From Darksidea phi (Eukaryota > Ascomycota > Dothideomycetes > Pleosporales > Lentitheciaceae), in NCBI GenBank assembly GCA_030770425.1, contig JASJFT010000235.1:1-64000 (forward strand): DNA of 64,000 nucleotides, read 5' to 3'. Shown here in pieces: positions 23,064 through 34,842 of the stretch. A model generated the notes under the pieces. That model saw only the letters and a program-made list of their open reading frames with translations. It searched no databases and had not been told where the DNA came from. Position 1 is the first letter of the stretch. Every line of letters begins with the position of its first letter. The translations under genes were made by a program, and so were the position numbers.

Positions 23064-25873
23064 TTAGTAATGCTCCCATGTACCTATCTGATGACCCAAC
23101 ATGCGAGTTTTCGTCCAATCCACTCCATACCTGTACTCCGCGAGTATAGGCTCTTCATCAATACCGCAATGATCGTCACCATCTCTTCCTGAAAACCAAC
23201 CCAGCGCATACGTCTTGCCTAGCTTCTCTAGATGTTTAGTCATCTGCGTGCTCGTCATCTTATCCGTGTCGACAAAGTTGACCAGCATCTTGCTTTGATG
23301 GATGAAGGCTAGAACTGAGGCCATAGTCCCAATCTGGCGGGGCATGAACTTCTGGCTGCGGCGCGTGTAGACGATACATGCAACTGCAACAAGGAAGCAC
23401 AAGATAACAATCGCGAGGGCGAAGGAAAGCCAGAACGACTTGAACGTCTGCGTTTGGTTGGAGCGGTCCTCTGAATCATCCTCATCATTTTCCATGTCAC
23501 CGCTATGGCCAGGGATACTAGAGATAGTAGTACAGTTAGTAATGCACTTCGGAAAGGTGGTATGTATGTGCATGTCTCCATCTAGTTCTGCCGTTTGTAT
23601 TTAATAGAAGAGCTGGCACAGAGACATGAGCCACATTTATACCTCGGGGCTACGTACTATTTCTTGCCGTCAACGGAGAACGATGACACACAGACTGTGA
23701 GGACCTCGGCCAGGATAGAGCCTAAACCGACCAGAGCAACAAGGTAATGCCGATTTATGAGCGCCTTGAATGGCAGGAAGATGGGATTTGTTCCCGTATA
23801 ATCTAGAGTAAGAGTTTTCGCGGGAGCCTTACGTTGGGCGAGGATATAGAAAGGTTCGAGCATACGGATATCGCAATTGATCGTGTTCCACAGAAGTTTG
23901 ACAAGTGTCGCCAAAGCAGTTAGGAAGAAAGGTAGCTTTTCAGTAACAATTGCCGTGCCGTCAACAAACAAGAAAACCGGTAGTACTATGGCGAAGACAA
24001 TGATATAGCAGATATAGGGAACACCGGCGCGAAGACGAAGCATTAGCGGCCGTGGATCTGAACCTGTATCCGGTATCTTATCCTGACTGTTACGGATGTA
24101 CTCTCCCTGCCAGAGAGAACTCTTGTGTAAAATGTATCGGCGATGTCGGAGTTGCTTGTGAATCTTTTCAAGTGGCGCGATGTCCAAGCCATGAAAGTCT
24201 GTCAGAATGTGGCTTCTTGTAGCCATGGCTGCGATGCCGGCGATACCATTTGGGTCAGAGAGCAGACCACTCTTCCGGCGCATTTCGTACATCAGAACGC
24301 AGCCGCACCCAGCAACAAAGACTAGACAGGCAGTCACGCCCCTTGACCAGGGTGGGTCGATGCGGATAGACTTGGATGCTCTCGAGTGCCGCTCGTGCCG
24401 TGGCGGATACATTTCCACAGAGGCGGATTGGAGGACGGGCACCAGACTGCTTGCTACAAGGGTAGCTAAAGAAACATAGATGACGGCGAATTGCTTGTAT
24501 CGCAGAGCTCGCAGGGGTACCAGCCAGCTCATGAATGTCAGATAGTCCATGTTGAGGGATTCAGCGGCCGTTGCGCCACTCCTCTTGGAGAGCTGGTAGT
24601 AGGGCTCCAACCGCTTGACTTCGAAATCGGTGATTTGCCAGAGAATGCCGTAGATGACGAAGAACAGGATCGGGGCGTACTTCCAGGTGAAATAGGTGAG
24701 GACGGATAACTCGCTGGCTTTCGTGAAGGTGAGCAGCCCGCCGTTGTTAGGGTCGTCTCTGACTCTTTTCATCGACAGCTGGCAGAGAAACTCCTGCAAG
24801 ACAGCCAGAAGAAGAGCAATAACGATCAGAAAAGAGAGCCATGGCCAGCCCATGGAGAAGGGTCGCCAGGAGGGCATGTCGGGGTCGGGTGGGAAGAAGT
24901 AACTGGTCTGGGCCTCGTTGTTGTCGCCGCGACCTGTCGTCAGCACACTCCGCGTCTCGAAGTCGTTGCTTCTACCCTCCAAGTCGCTGATGTCGACTGG
25001 AATGTCTGCAACGGCTACGATGCCGCCAGTCTTCTCGGCTTCTTTCAGCGCATCCTTTACGACCGTGTCTGTAATGTGCGTGTTTGAGAGATCACGCTTG
25101 TGGCCACGCTCAGACACGGGTTCCGGTTGGGCGGCCTGATGCGTGAAGGGCATCTCCATGATGGAATTCATGCCGGCCCCGAGCTGCGCCTCTAGTCGTT
25201 CGTACTCAGCAGCATAGCCGGCCTCGTTGAGGTCGCGCTGCTGCTCCAGTGCGTCGGCCATGCTTGTTTCCTTCTTGGGCGGATGGAGCTTCTTCATGGG
25301 CAATCCTCCATCAAAGCCGCTAATATCGTATCCTACATGCTCATCCACCTCCTCGACACCCTTCAGTCGTTCTCTCCCAGGCCACGACTCCTCATCCCCC
25401 AGCTTGTTGTAATCTACGCCTTTTGCTCTTGCGCTCCGAAGCGACGTCAGGCGGTTCAGGAACCGCTTTGTGCCGCCCCCGCTCTGCAGAGGGGATAGCG
25501 CGCCCGTCGGACTGAAAGCATCGGGGGAGGACGTGGACGGCGTGTCGTCGGAAAAGGATGGGGGGGCTGGAGCGCGGGGGATGCGGTACGAGGACTCGCT
25601 GGCCGGAACCAAAGGGGACGGATATGACGTGCGTCTAGACGTAGACGTAGAAGGTGTTTCGGCAGGGCTGATAGAGGCGACCGAAGGCGGACGGGATGGG
25701 AAGAGCTGCGAGAGCCTGTCGGAGCCCGACGTGTTCTTGCGCATGAGCGGAGGGCGCGATCCGCTTGCCACCACCGGGGAGCCAGCACGCAGAGCCGTGG
25801 GGACGCTGTCGACCGACGACTGCCTCAGCACGGCGGGAGAACCCACACGCAGCGGAGAGGGAACGTTGTCCAT
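23064..25873 (-). CDS. DUF3433 multi-span membrane protein
   Basis: Exon 1 is 23658-25873 and exon 2 is 23064-23517, giving 889 residues (897 if started at 25897). Exon 1 alone seems to end at a TAG, but that stop lies inside an intron. The donor TA|GTACGT, a TACTAAC branch and a TCTCTAG acceptor define a 140-nt intron (23518-23657) that restores the frame into exon 2. Residues 1-330 are cytosolic and low-complexity. Membrane parts follow: PWLSFLIVIALLLAVLQEF, a Trp-rich ILWQITDFEVKRLEPYYQLS, and the repeat-like VKLLWNTINCDIRMLEPFY. The tail has FWLSFALAIVILCFLVAVAC and SVLAFIHQSKML. This is the fungal DUF3433 arrangement, with tandem RLEPYYxLS-type segments. Function is unknown. Confidence 0.85.
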
Positions 25874-25897
25874 GGTGAGATCCGCTCTGGTCAGCAC

Positions 25898-26322
25898 CGG
25901 GACGGCGGGGCAGAGCGGGCCGCGCAGAGCAACGCGCAGTAGCTGATCAGCGGTGATCCGTGACCCTGGTAGCTGGTAGCTGGCGTCAGGGGCACTGCGG
26001 GGAGATCCAAGGTGTCAAGACAACAACGACAGAGCATCCAAGGGCGCAGCGCGACATGTAAAGAGCGTCTCTACACTCGACACCTCCTGTGCCATGCTTT
26101 CGCGCCACGAGGGTCCCCGCTAAAAATACGACTCAGCCGCATTGGTGGCGGCATCGAAGCGCCAAAGTTTGCCCTTCCGGTGCGAGAATACGAGTGGGGG
26201 CTGAAGCGTGGCTGGCATGTGATGGGGGAATTCACACATGGTCCGTGCCCCGCAGCCGCATACACACCGTAAGGGTTCGCTTCCTTCCCGTCCTTCGTCC
26301 AACATCAACCGGCCGTCACGAT
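25898..26322. promoter_or_regulatory. divergent promoter region
   Basis: An interval of about 420 bp between two divergent genes (DUF3433 and DUF4291). Short open frames on both strands have no domains. No motif was identified with confidence. Confidence 0.35.
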
Positions 26323-26976
26323 ATGGCCGTCCGCGCCACCAAAGAGGAGGAAGGCATGATCCAGCCCCCGTTCCGCCAGATCCGCGCCACTCACGACGGA
26401 ACCACCATAACCGTCTACCAAGCCTACAGCACCAGCATCGCCACTGCAGCCGTTAAAGCCCAGAAGCTCAATGCGTCGCCCGACTTCAGCAACACGCGCA
26501 TGACGTGGATCAAGCCGTCCTGGGCATGGGTTTTATACCGAAGCGGTTACTCTTACAAAGACAGCGGGCAGTCGCATATCCTAGCTCTTTCGCTGAAATC
26601 CGAAACCTTCCTTTCTCTTTTGGGCAGGGCGGTTCTTTCGCATGGATCTGAGGCTATCTGTGATGGCCATGGTAAAAGACTGAGTGTGAGAGTCCAATGG
26701 GATCCTGAAAGGACGGTGCAGTTGGAGAAGCTACCGTATCGGAGCATTCAGATTGGCATTCCCGGAGTCTTGGTCCCCGAGTTCATTCATGGGATCGTCA
26801 GGATTGAAGATGTCTCTGAGAGAGCGAGGGAGCTGAAGAAGGTGCTCGACGAGCATGCTGGAGCCAAGGTAGACATGGCGGATTTGGTTGAACGAGGCCT
26901 TGTGCCTGTCGAAACAGAGTTTGTCGTTGACGAAAGCTTGCGGAAAACTTTATGTATGGATGTCGAGTATAGCTAA
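26323..26976 (+). CDS. DUF4291 family protein
   Basis: A single exon of 217 residues. The start MAVRATKEEEGM directly precedes the family core; the frame is open upstream to 26089, but that part reads as promoter. Family hallmarks are FRQIRATHDGTTITVYQAY, RMTWIKPSWAWVLYRSGY, and VQWDPERTVQLEKLPYRSI then IGIPG. DUF4291 proteins occur in bacteria and fungi. The function is not established to my knowledge. There is no signal peptide or membrane span. Confidence 0.88.
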   Translation: MAVRATKEEEGMIQPPFRQIRATHDGTTITVYQAYSTSIATAAVKAQKLNASPDFSNTRMTWIKPSWAWVLYRSGYSYKDSGQSHILALSLKSETFLSLLGRAVLSHGSEAICDGHGKRLSVRVQWDPERTVQLEKLPYRSIQIGIPGVLVPEFIHGIVRIEDVSERARELKKVLDEHAGAKVDMADLVERGLVPVETEFVVDESLRKTLCMDVEYS

Positions 26977-27426
26977 GTCGAAATTGTTGTCCATGCATGT
27001 CGACGCGAGCGACTTCGGCAAAGTGATGGCTTATGGTTTGCCCCGCTTTCAGCCTTTGTTGCCATCCCAATCCTTTCCAAATGCCCACTCACCCATCGCC
27101 CTATCGTCGAACTGATTGTGCACGTAGCACAGACGCGCTCGGGGCCGGCGCGATTAGGCATTTTAGATTCGTTGTAGGTGAAATGAGTGAAAGGATCAAC
27201 GTGACAGCTTACCTTTACCGTGAACGTGCCGCTTGTATATACCCGCATAAGGCGGCCAATCAGCGCGTACAGAGCACTCTCGTCCTAGGAATCGCAGCCT
27301 GATCTTCTTCCTTTCACGTCGATGGTTTAAGCGCTCTTCATTGCTGCTAGAGCTGCCTGCGCCTTTCCACCCCTGACCCGCCTTACTATTCGAGGCTCAA
27401 TCCTGTTGGCTTGGTCGCGTAGCCAC
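26977..27426. other. intergenic, no supported gene
   Basis: The region between the DUF4291 gene and the decayed family member. Nothing was recognised. Confidence 0.4.
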
Positions 27427-28693
27427 TATGGCCAGTCTCCTCGGCGCTCGAACCGTGGGCATCGCGTCGCGCGATTGAGTAAATCCACGTATCCTTACAA
27501 CAAACCGATCCGTCACGCACTCGGCCTACGCGAAATTGGGCCCAATAAGGGGAACTTTCCGAATTTGCCTCGTTGGATGTACAACGGCTGTACAAGGCGA
27601 TCGATCGCATTGCAATCAACCGCCTTCCGGTGGATAATCTCGACGCTCTGCATCGCGCATGGCATACGGGAACATTCGAGAATGAGATCAAGAATATATT
27701 GGTTGAGTTCGGCAACATATGGGCGGACCCTATGGAGGAAGATGCTGTGTATCTAATCCGGCCTCGAGCTTGCTGGTAGAAGGTGAAGACGAATACTATT
27801 CGACTGACTTGTTCTGGGAACTCGGTTCGCATCGTGCGTTGTGAGTAAAAGTATAGCCTTTCGCTTGAGTCGTCAGATTTACATACTCTCTTGTATCGCT
27901 TTGCAGCTCGAACACCTAGCGTTTACCAAGGCCACAGCGTATTACTACAACCATCACAGACAGAGCGTCCTGCGAAAGGAGACCGCGCAACGAAGCCAGC
28001 CCGCGCCATGGATAGCTCGTAATGTACCCACAGAAGAGCTTCGCTCATTGATGGTGGTACTCCGACTACATACGGACAAGTTATATTCAATCCAAGACAA
28101 GGATCCAAGCACCGCCCCGCCAAAGATAGTGAAGGTAGAGCCCACCTCTGCGTACAAGCATAACAAGCTCCGACTACTGCTGAACGGGGCATTATGTGAC
28201 CATTGATTTTCCCACTCGAACTTGAAGAACGCTGCCGCAATGTGGAAGAAAGAAGTCGCGGGAGCTCGACGAGACTCTGTCTTCCATTTGGCAAAGCGAA
28301 AAAGAAAGAATCCAACAAGAGCTGGGCAAGCAAGAGTACAGGGATATTGGCGAAGTGTTGAAGGCTTGGCTGGCGATATGCCGCATGGCTAGAAGTCTAG
28401 GAGAGCTGACGGGGCACCCTCTGGAAGGCAAGCCGGTGCCTCGTCGGACCTTCGAGCAATGGGTGGACAAGCTAGGCGATATGTCTGAATACGAGGAGAT
28501 GGACTAGGAGTTGACGCAATATCGCATGGAGCTTGAAACATTCCAGATATACGCAGACAACCCGGACGAGGTTGCCGAGAAGCTGACGAATGCCTTTGCG
28601 ACGGTGATCAAGTATCCCAACGCCGTCAAGGTCTTCAAAAGCGGCGTAGTCAGGTTCAACGAGAGATTGTTCTCACGGGGACTGGAATTCTAG
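27427..28693 (+). pseudogene. decayed member of the tandem two-domain family
   Basis: This matches the family genes at 29336, 32304 and 37615 piece by piece. N-terminal domain parts: HALGLREIGPNKGNFPNL in one frame; then VQRLYKAIDRIAINRLP and IKNILVEFGNIW in another; then EYYSTDLFWELGSHRAL, just before a GTGAGT donor at the conserved intron position. After the intron (acceptor TTTGCAG near 27906), LEHLAFTKATAYYYNHH matches the post-intron segment. The C-terminal domain follows in a shifted frame (EVLKAWLAICRMARSLGE, FEQWVDKLGDMSEY), is interrupted by a TAG at 28505-28507, and continues YRMELETFQIYADNPDE to VRFNERLFSRGLEF. Frameshifts fall near 27565, 27770 and 28200. The break points are approximate. 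Confidence 0.75.
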
Positions 28694-29335
28694 GATTTAT
28701 CATCTCTTATCCACGATACGGCGGCTGGCAGCATCCCGAGGAAATGTATGTGCGGCGTGCTGTGCCTTGATAACCTAGGGCGTGAGGGGTGTATGGGTGG
28801 CCGTGGTTCTGCCTTTGGAGCGAGCGCAGCGGTGTGCAAGACTTGTCTCGAAACCATTTGTGTACGAATGAGCCGAGAGGGTGTGTTTCCCGAAAGATGT
28901 GGTTTTTGGCGGCTATACGGAACGTTCGAAGGTGGATGACATGGGAAATTGCCGTTACTTACCATGTGGCTGATGCCGCCACCTTCGCTAGTGCGGACGT
29001 GGCTGAAAAGTACGCGAAGTGGAACGCGCCAGTTCTCCTCATTTTCCTCAACATGAACATCTAACCCATCAATGCACAATCATTATCGGAGGGGCATGGC
29101 TATGTTTCTAATTGTGTGTCTTGTTCCTGCCAGTTTTGGCCCCTAGATCTACGCGATCGCTCCTTCCGAGGTGCCCTCACATGTCACTAATCGACGAATG
29201 GGAGGAAATCTGTAACCCGCAAAACATTCGGGGGGCTTTTCTGCTACACACCTCCCGCGACGTTGAGCATTGCCCCGCCTAAAACCTCGATACACGCCAA
29301 TTAGTCCGGCAGCTCAGTTGCTTCCGTCGCAAACC
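28694..29335. other. intergenic, no supported gene
   Basis: Spacer between the decayed and first intact members of the family. A minus-strand frame of 129 codons here has no domain or codon pattern and is treated as noise. Confidence 0.4.
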
Positions 29336-31173
29336 ATGGCGACTCAGTTTGACTACGCCACATCGAAGGATTGGCTGGATATTATGAAAAACAGATCGAA
29401 ATTGCGCATGCACGAACTGATCGAACGTTTGGGACTCCGTGCGAGATGGAGTCAGAACAAGCGCGGCAAGACCAACTTTGAGAGCGGGCTGGTGAGAGAT
29501 TTGGTAACCGACATGAGCGACGTTGTCGCGACGCTTCCGAAAGAGCCGGATGACTTGGTCAAATTCCTGTCAGAGAGGGGAAGCCTGCAAAAGCAGGTCG
29601 AGGGTCTTTTAGAGAAGCATGGGACCGCTATCTGGGGAAGGGTTGGGGATAGGGAGCACCTGATCACAGTCGGCGAGCAGGGTGTGGAGGATGGCGTCTA
29701 CCCGAGAGACCTGTACATTGAGAACGAAGAGGACAAAGAGCTGTGAGTCCGAAAATGGTGATGTTTTCTACTGAGAGGTACTAATGAGGTGTGTAGGATC
29801 AAGCGCCTCTTACATTGGTGGTTAGGGATGAAAGCGATCAATGTCATCCTCGCGCGTGACCGCCTCGATCGGGAAAGGAAGAAAAAAGAGGAGCACAAAA
29901 AGGCAAGACTCGAAGTCGGGAACCCGCATGATGGCACTGCCACTTCGTTGGTTACCTTGGCGCCGAATGTAGGAGCTCCGCACCTAATAACGAACCTTGC
30001 TTCAACGGTCTCTGGAGAGCCCCCGCGGCATGTGCAGATTTATCAAGCGGAAAATGCTTCGCGCGGCAGCCCCATATCGACGTCAATGTTCACACCGCCA
30101 GAATCAAGTGAGAGCCCGATTGTCCCAGGCAGAGGGAGCATCGGCAATAGTGAAGCTGCTCAGCTCACGGCCATCAAAGCAAATTCAGCGCAAGCAACTC
30201 CCGTACAGTCCGTTATTGAAGGCGTGTGGGATCGACTTGCGAGTGGAGCGATGAATGGCTCGCGGCATGGGAGCATATCTTCCCAACCTGCGATCAATAC
30301 GCCTGCATGGCCGGCGGTAAACGCAGCACCGCAACCTGCGGAGCGCAGAAGGTCGTCATTAGCGGCCGAGATAACATCTCAGGCAGCACCGCAACCAGCA
30401 ACAAATGCACCATTATCAAATATGCGGCAGCTAGGTGCTGACATCTCCAAGCTCGTCTCCGATCTGACTCCAGAGTACACTGCTGCCAATGGACATGGCG
30501 CTTCCGCTGCGACTTCCCAAGCAGCAGCGGAAGATAGCTCGTCCAACGGTGGACGATACCAGGGCCTTGATGTGGATACCCTACGTGCGCTCCGAGCATA
30601 CATATATCGCGAAGAAACGGATGTCGCTTGGGACGAGGATTCACTTCTGCGGCGGATAGAGACGGCGTGGAGAGAAGGCGTAAGATCAGACTACAACCGC
30701 GTGTTGGACAATATAACCGTCTTTATCGCGCGCGAACGAGCATTCCTTACCTGGATCGAACTGAAACGACATCTAGCCGACCTCGACCGCGCTGATAAAC
30801 GTACGTATTATCAAACTCACAACCCAGCTTCGTGTACATGGATATTGACGAAACTGCTCTAGGGTGGCGCGAAGAGGGTACTACGGCGCCTGAGATTGAG
30901 CGACGCATACAACAGCATAAAACACTCATGGGTGCAACGCAAGAGTTGATTCGCAGCTACGAGGACATGGCGGTGCAAGTGGCTGGGTGTGTAACCGACA
31001 ACGACGAGCTCTTGAGGCAAGCATTCGTGATGCTTGCGGGAAACAAGTACGCGGTGGAGATGCAGTGGGAGGCTATCGAGTTTACATCAGTGATGCGGTG
31101 GTTAGCGGACCACTTGGAAAGTTTCCGAAAGGACGAGGAAGAGCAGGGCGAGGGCGTGTATTTTGTTGGGTAG
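29336..31173 (+). CDS. two-domain family protein, copy A
   Basis: Exons 29336-29742, 29797-30800 and 30863-31173 give 573 residues; introns are 54 nt (CTAAT branch, GTGTAG) and 62 nt (GTACGT...CTCTAG). I recognise no named family. The N-terminal domain (about 5-136) contains KDWLDIMKNRSKLRMHEL, DVVATLPKEPDDLVKFL and VEGLLEKHGTAIWGR, ending YIENEEDKEL at the intron. After it comes a helix with LLHWWLGMKAINVILARD and a basic run RERKKKEEHKKAR (possible nuclear signal). A disordered Ala/Ser/Pro-rich linker follows to about 390. The helical C-terminal domain (390-573) contains LDVDTLRALRAYIYREE, LLRRIETAWREGVRS and FIARERAFLTWIEL. There are no catalytic motifs, signal peptide or membrane span, so a binding or scaffold role is a guess. 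Confidence 0.75.
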
Positions 31174-32303
31174 GTTCTGCTACAGTATTATTGATGGCGG
31201 TGGTGGTGGAGTACTGCATGGGCGTAGGGAGTTAGCGTGGAAGCTCAAACGAGAACACTTTTTAGGCTAGCATATAGGAAGGCGTAGACAAGGGTGATGT
31301 CATGGCTGTATTTTATGCTACTGTGCAAGCCGGGCTTTTTACGCAATGCAGGCGCTTAGTAATCGAGGGGCATGAGCATAAATGTCCTCTCACCCAGATA
31401 CGGCGAGAAGAACGCGTACGAGAGAATCGATGTTACAGAAACCGCTCAATCGGATGATGTCCAGCTCCTTCAGGGAGGCCTAACGTGATGAGCGGATAGA
31501 GTTTCCGGCTTAGCGAGCATAAGAGCCGAGAGCATAGCTGACGTGCCGGGCACAACGGGACTTTTGGTGGCGGGAAAGGAGCACGGATGGTCGCATCGCA
31601 ATCTCGCCTGCTAGGGGAGGAGGGAAAGAAGAAAGAAAAAAAATGGATACGAGGGGGTAGGTCGGATGGGAATGCGTAGGGCAGTCTAACCGTAGGGAGG
31701 ACTGCCGTGCAGGTCTATCGTTTCAGAGATTTACCAGACGACAGGGATGGGGACTACCTGGGAACCTGGTAGATTGGCGTACCACGTTGAACCCTATGCT
31801 ATCTGCTACGGCAATGCCAATTCCACCTGCGACGAGCGGACGACACGTGTCCGGTGCGTGGTGTGCTACACGCGTGTGGAGGCGTAATGCAACGGTAATG
31901 CAGTTGTGATGCAATTCAAATACTCGCACACAGACGCAGCGTCATAGACGGGGGCAGAGATAGGCGGCTGGGGTGGCTCTGACGGGGCGGGTTTAGCAGC
32001 TGCATAGATGATGGCATAACGAGGAATAAGCAAGGGCGGCGGCGGGCCAATGGCAGCGCGGCCTTAGTATTAGCTGGGGCGAGTCACGGCCAGGGCATCA
32101 AACTTTGCTCCGCCGTCTCGTAGACGTTTGCTCCGAGTCATCTTACAGCGGGCGTGTTGGGCGTGTGGGCGGCGAGCAGAGAGGCACACTTGAGGTTTAC
32201 GCTAGACGTGCCCCTTTACCTGGCTGTCGCTTAGCCGAGCAGCCGTCCGTCTCCCAACAACCACCGCAGCAAGTCTCTCTCCCATGCGTCGCTGCTGTCG
32301 TCC
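31174..32303. other. intergenic, no supported gene
   Basis: A spacer of about 1.1 kb between copies A and B of the tandem family. It contains an A-rich tract near 31630-31645 but no domain-bearing frame or repeat that I can define. Confidence 0.4.
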
Positions 32304-34842
32304 ATGTCGTCCACCTCGTCCACCATGAGCCCCAAGGAGCCGGCCACGACGAGCATGGACGAGGCCGTGGTGCGCTGGGACCGGTCGCGCTGGATCTCCG
32401 TCTTCAGCAGCCACTCGCCGACCATCCGCGAGGTCACTGAGAGCCTGGGCCTGGGCCTGTCGGCGTCGAGCTCGACGACGAACCGCGGCATCCCCAAGTT
32501 CGACAACCCCGACTACCGCAGGCTGTCGAGCGACGTCACGCGCCTGTCCAAGGAGCTGCCCAAGGAGCGCGACGCCCTGCTGGACTTTGCCGCCGACCCG
32601 CGCAGCCTCGACGCCGAGCTCGACGAGTTGTTGTCGACGTTTGGGCCTGCCATCTGGGGGCGGGACACGGATCGCTCCTGCCTGCTCACCCCCGACCCCG
32701 CCAAGAAAACATACTCGCGCCATCTCTACTACGACGACGCTGCCGACCGGCGCATGTACGTTCACCACCACCCCTCCTGCCCTCTGCCTTCTACCTTCTG
32801 CCCCTCTACCCTCTACCTTCTGCCCCTCTACCCTCTACCTTCTGCCCTCTACCTTCTACCCTGTACCCTCTGCCTTCTACCCTCTACCTTCTACCCTCTA
32901 CCTTCTACCCTCTACCTTCTACCCCTCTGCCCACTTATCCCACCCCACCCCTCTACCCATCCTGTCCACCTTGCCATGGCTCTAACCCTCCAGTCTCAAA
33001 ACCCACCTGCACCGATGGATCATCATCAAGGCCTGCTACTACATCCGCAACATGAAGCTCAAGCGCCCCTCGGCCGCCCACGACTACGACACCCTCGCCG
33101 ACACCGAGCCCGACGGCGATCCCTTGAGCCCCGCCAAGCCCCAGCTGGTACGGAAGTCCTACGTCCCTGCCTCCCAGCTGCACACTCTTCTAAGTCCTCC
33201 ACAGTCTCCGAATGACACCTCCAAGTCGTCGACGCCGCCCGTCGACGCCCCCTCGACCACGGCCGGTGCCGAGTCTGCTGCACGCCCGCCCGCCGGCAAG
33301 AAGCGCAAGAGCTCCGCGTACATGTCCTGGTCCGACGGCGAGGACATGGCCTCTAGCGGTACCCCCGCCAAGCGACCCTACCAGTCTCACACGATGCCGC
33401 TCCAGAGGAAAAGCCCACGGAAGTCGCTGAAGGCGTTCAATGCCGACAACCCCGCGTCCGAGAACACCCCACCGGCTCCCGTGCTCGCCCAGAGTCGGCA
33501 CAACAGCCTCGCCCCAGCGCCTGCGCCTGCGCCTGCGCCCGCACCCGCACCCACGCCTGCGTCCGCACCCGCACCCACGCCCGCGCCCGCGCCCGCCTCT
33601 ACGCCCGAAGTTGCCCGACCACTCCTGGCTCCCCTCTCCAGCAACGACCTCAACGGCACAGCACGACCGCCCGGTGCCGCACTACCTGCCAATGGCTTCA
33701 CAGCCGTGAACAATGGTAGCTTCACTGCTGTCAATACGGCACCGCCCGCGCGGGAGACAGCACCGCAAAGTGTCCTGCCCTCCCACCCCCGCAACTACTC
33801 TAGCCCCTATGATTCAAGTCCCTACGGTGCGTCTGCCGTTCAGAGCGCTCAAAAACCGTCCAAAGGTCCGCCCCTCAATACGGCTACAGCGGGCACCCAC
33901 AGTTTTCAAGCCATCAATTCACCCGTCACCAACGGAGTGAGCGCTCGCAACTCGCCCATCGTGCAACCTACTTCTCAACCACCTCTTCTGTCTCAACACC
34001 AGCCCCAAGTCCAGGCGCAGCCTACTAGCCGTTCTAATACTCCCATTATGCATCACAACCACCGGTCATCTCTTGCCCACCAGCGTTCTAGTCGATCGAA
34101 CACTCCAATCGCTCCCGCTTCGGCCGCTCCGCCTGCTCCTGCTTCAAAAGTCCAAGCCCCTCCTGCGCCAGCTTTACAGCCCGCGCCCGCACCTGTCCAG
34201 ACTGCTACACCGCGTGTGCATCATGTTGCTGTTCCTCCAGTCCCTAACGTTCCAATGGGTGCTCACTACGCGCATCAACCTCAGCCGGTCCTCAAAAGCC
34301 ATACGGTTGAAACCACGACCATGGCCCAGCAAGTTGCCAACACCGTCGATCTTGGCCTTCTGCAGTGCGAGGTGCTTGGTTCCCTAATGCAGTATTTCTT
34401 CCCTCGGCCGAGTGCACCGCCGGACGAGGCTGTCCTGCTGCACAAGATAGAAACTGTGTGGCACCTCAGCACGCCCATCTTCCGAAAGCAGATCGGCCCG
34501 CATTACGACCTTCAGACTAAGGTTCTCCATTCCTGGATTACCGAACGCCGTAAGATCGCTCAGCTACGTCACGCGCTGACCTACGCGCCGGGCGTGCCAG
34601 CCGAAGAAATGGTCGATCGTCTGCTCGCAATGAACGACCTCAGAGTTATGCGTTTGAAGTGGAAGAACATGAGCAGCGCAGATGGTTTGAGCGCTGAAGA
34701 CCTGCTGTGCAGGACCTTCGCCATTTTGACGAATACTGAAGGCACCGAGTATCTGTTCAAAGATGGACTGGAGAGACTCAACGAGGGGGTCTTCGAATTC
34801 TTGAGGAGTGAGGACATGAGGATACTAATGCACAAGAGATGA
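32304..34842 (+). CDS. two-domain family protein, copy B
   Basis: Exons 32304-32755 and 32994-34842 give 766 residues. The 238-nt intron sits at the same place and phase (2) as in copy A, and after it ILKTHLHRWIIIKACYYI aligns with LIKRLLHWWLGMKAINVI. N-terminal domain (20-151): RWISVFSSHSPTIREV, YRRLSSDVTRLSKELPKE, ELLSTFGPAIWGR and HLYYDDAADRR. The middle (about 190-590) is a long disordered linker with GKKRKSS (possible nuclear signal), an Ala-Pro dipeptide run near 33517-33600, and Gln/Pro/Ser-rich stretches. The C-terminal domain (about 600-766): LLHKIETVWHLSTPIF, LHSWITERRKIAQLRHAL, LLCRTFAILTNTEGTEYLF. It is the largest copy, mainly through the linker. Confidence 0.78.
32756..32993 (+). 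repeat. intron with CT-rich minisatellite
   Basis: This intron of copy B is four to five times longer than its neighbours' introns. The extra length is a tandem array of near-identical pyrimidine units built on CTCTACCTTCTACC, from about 32768 to 32945. Normal splice elements remain at the ends: GTACGT donor, CTAAC branch and CTCCAG acceptor. Confidence 0.75.

Noticed and set aside
25470..25946. Long open frame opposite the DUF3433 N-terminus
   Set aside because: It is antisense to a well-supported gene in GC-rich, low-complexity coding sequence, where opposite frames stay open by composition.
27424..27434. CACTATGG at the start of the decayed array copy as a second CACTA terminus
   Set aside because: No inverted partner, no extended similarity to the real element's end and no 3-bp duplication; an 8-bp chance match.
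28690..29079. 129-codon minus-strand frame between array members
   Set aside because: No domain and no similarity to the adjacent family; treated as chance.
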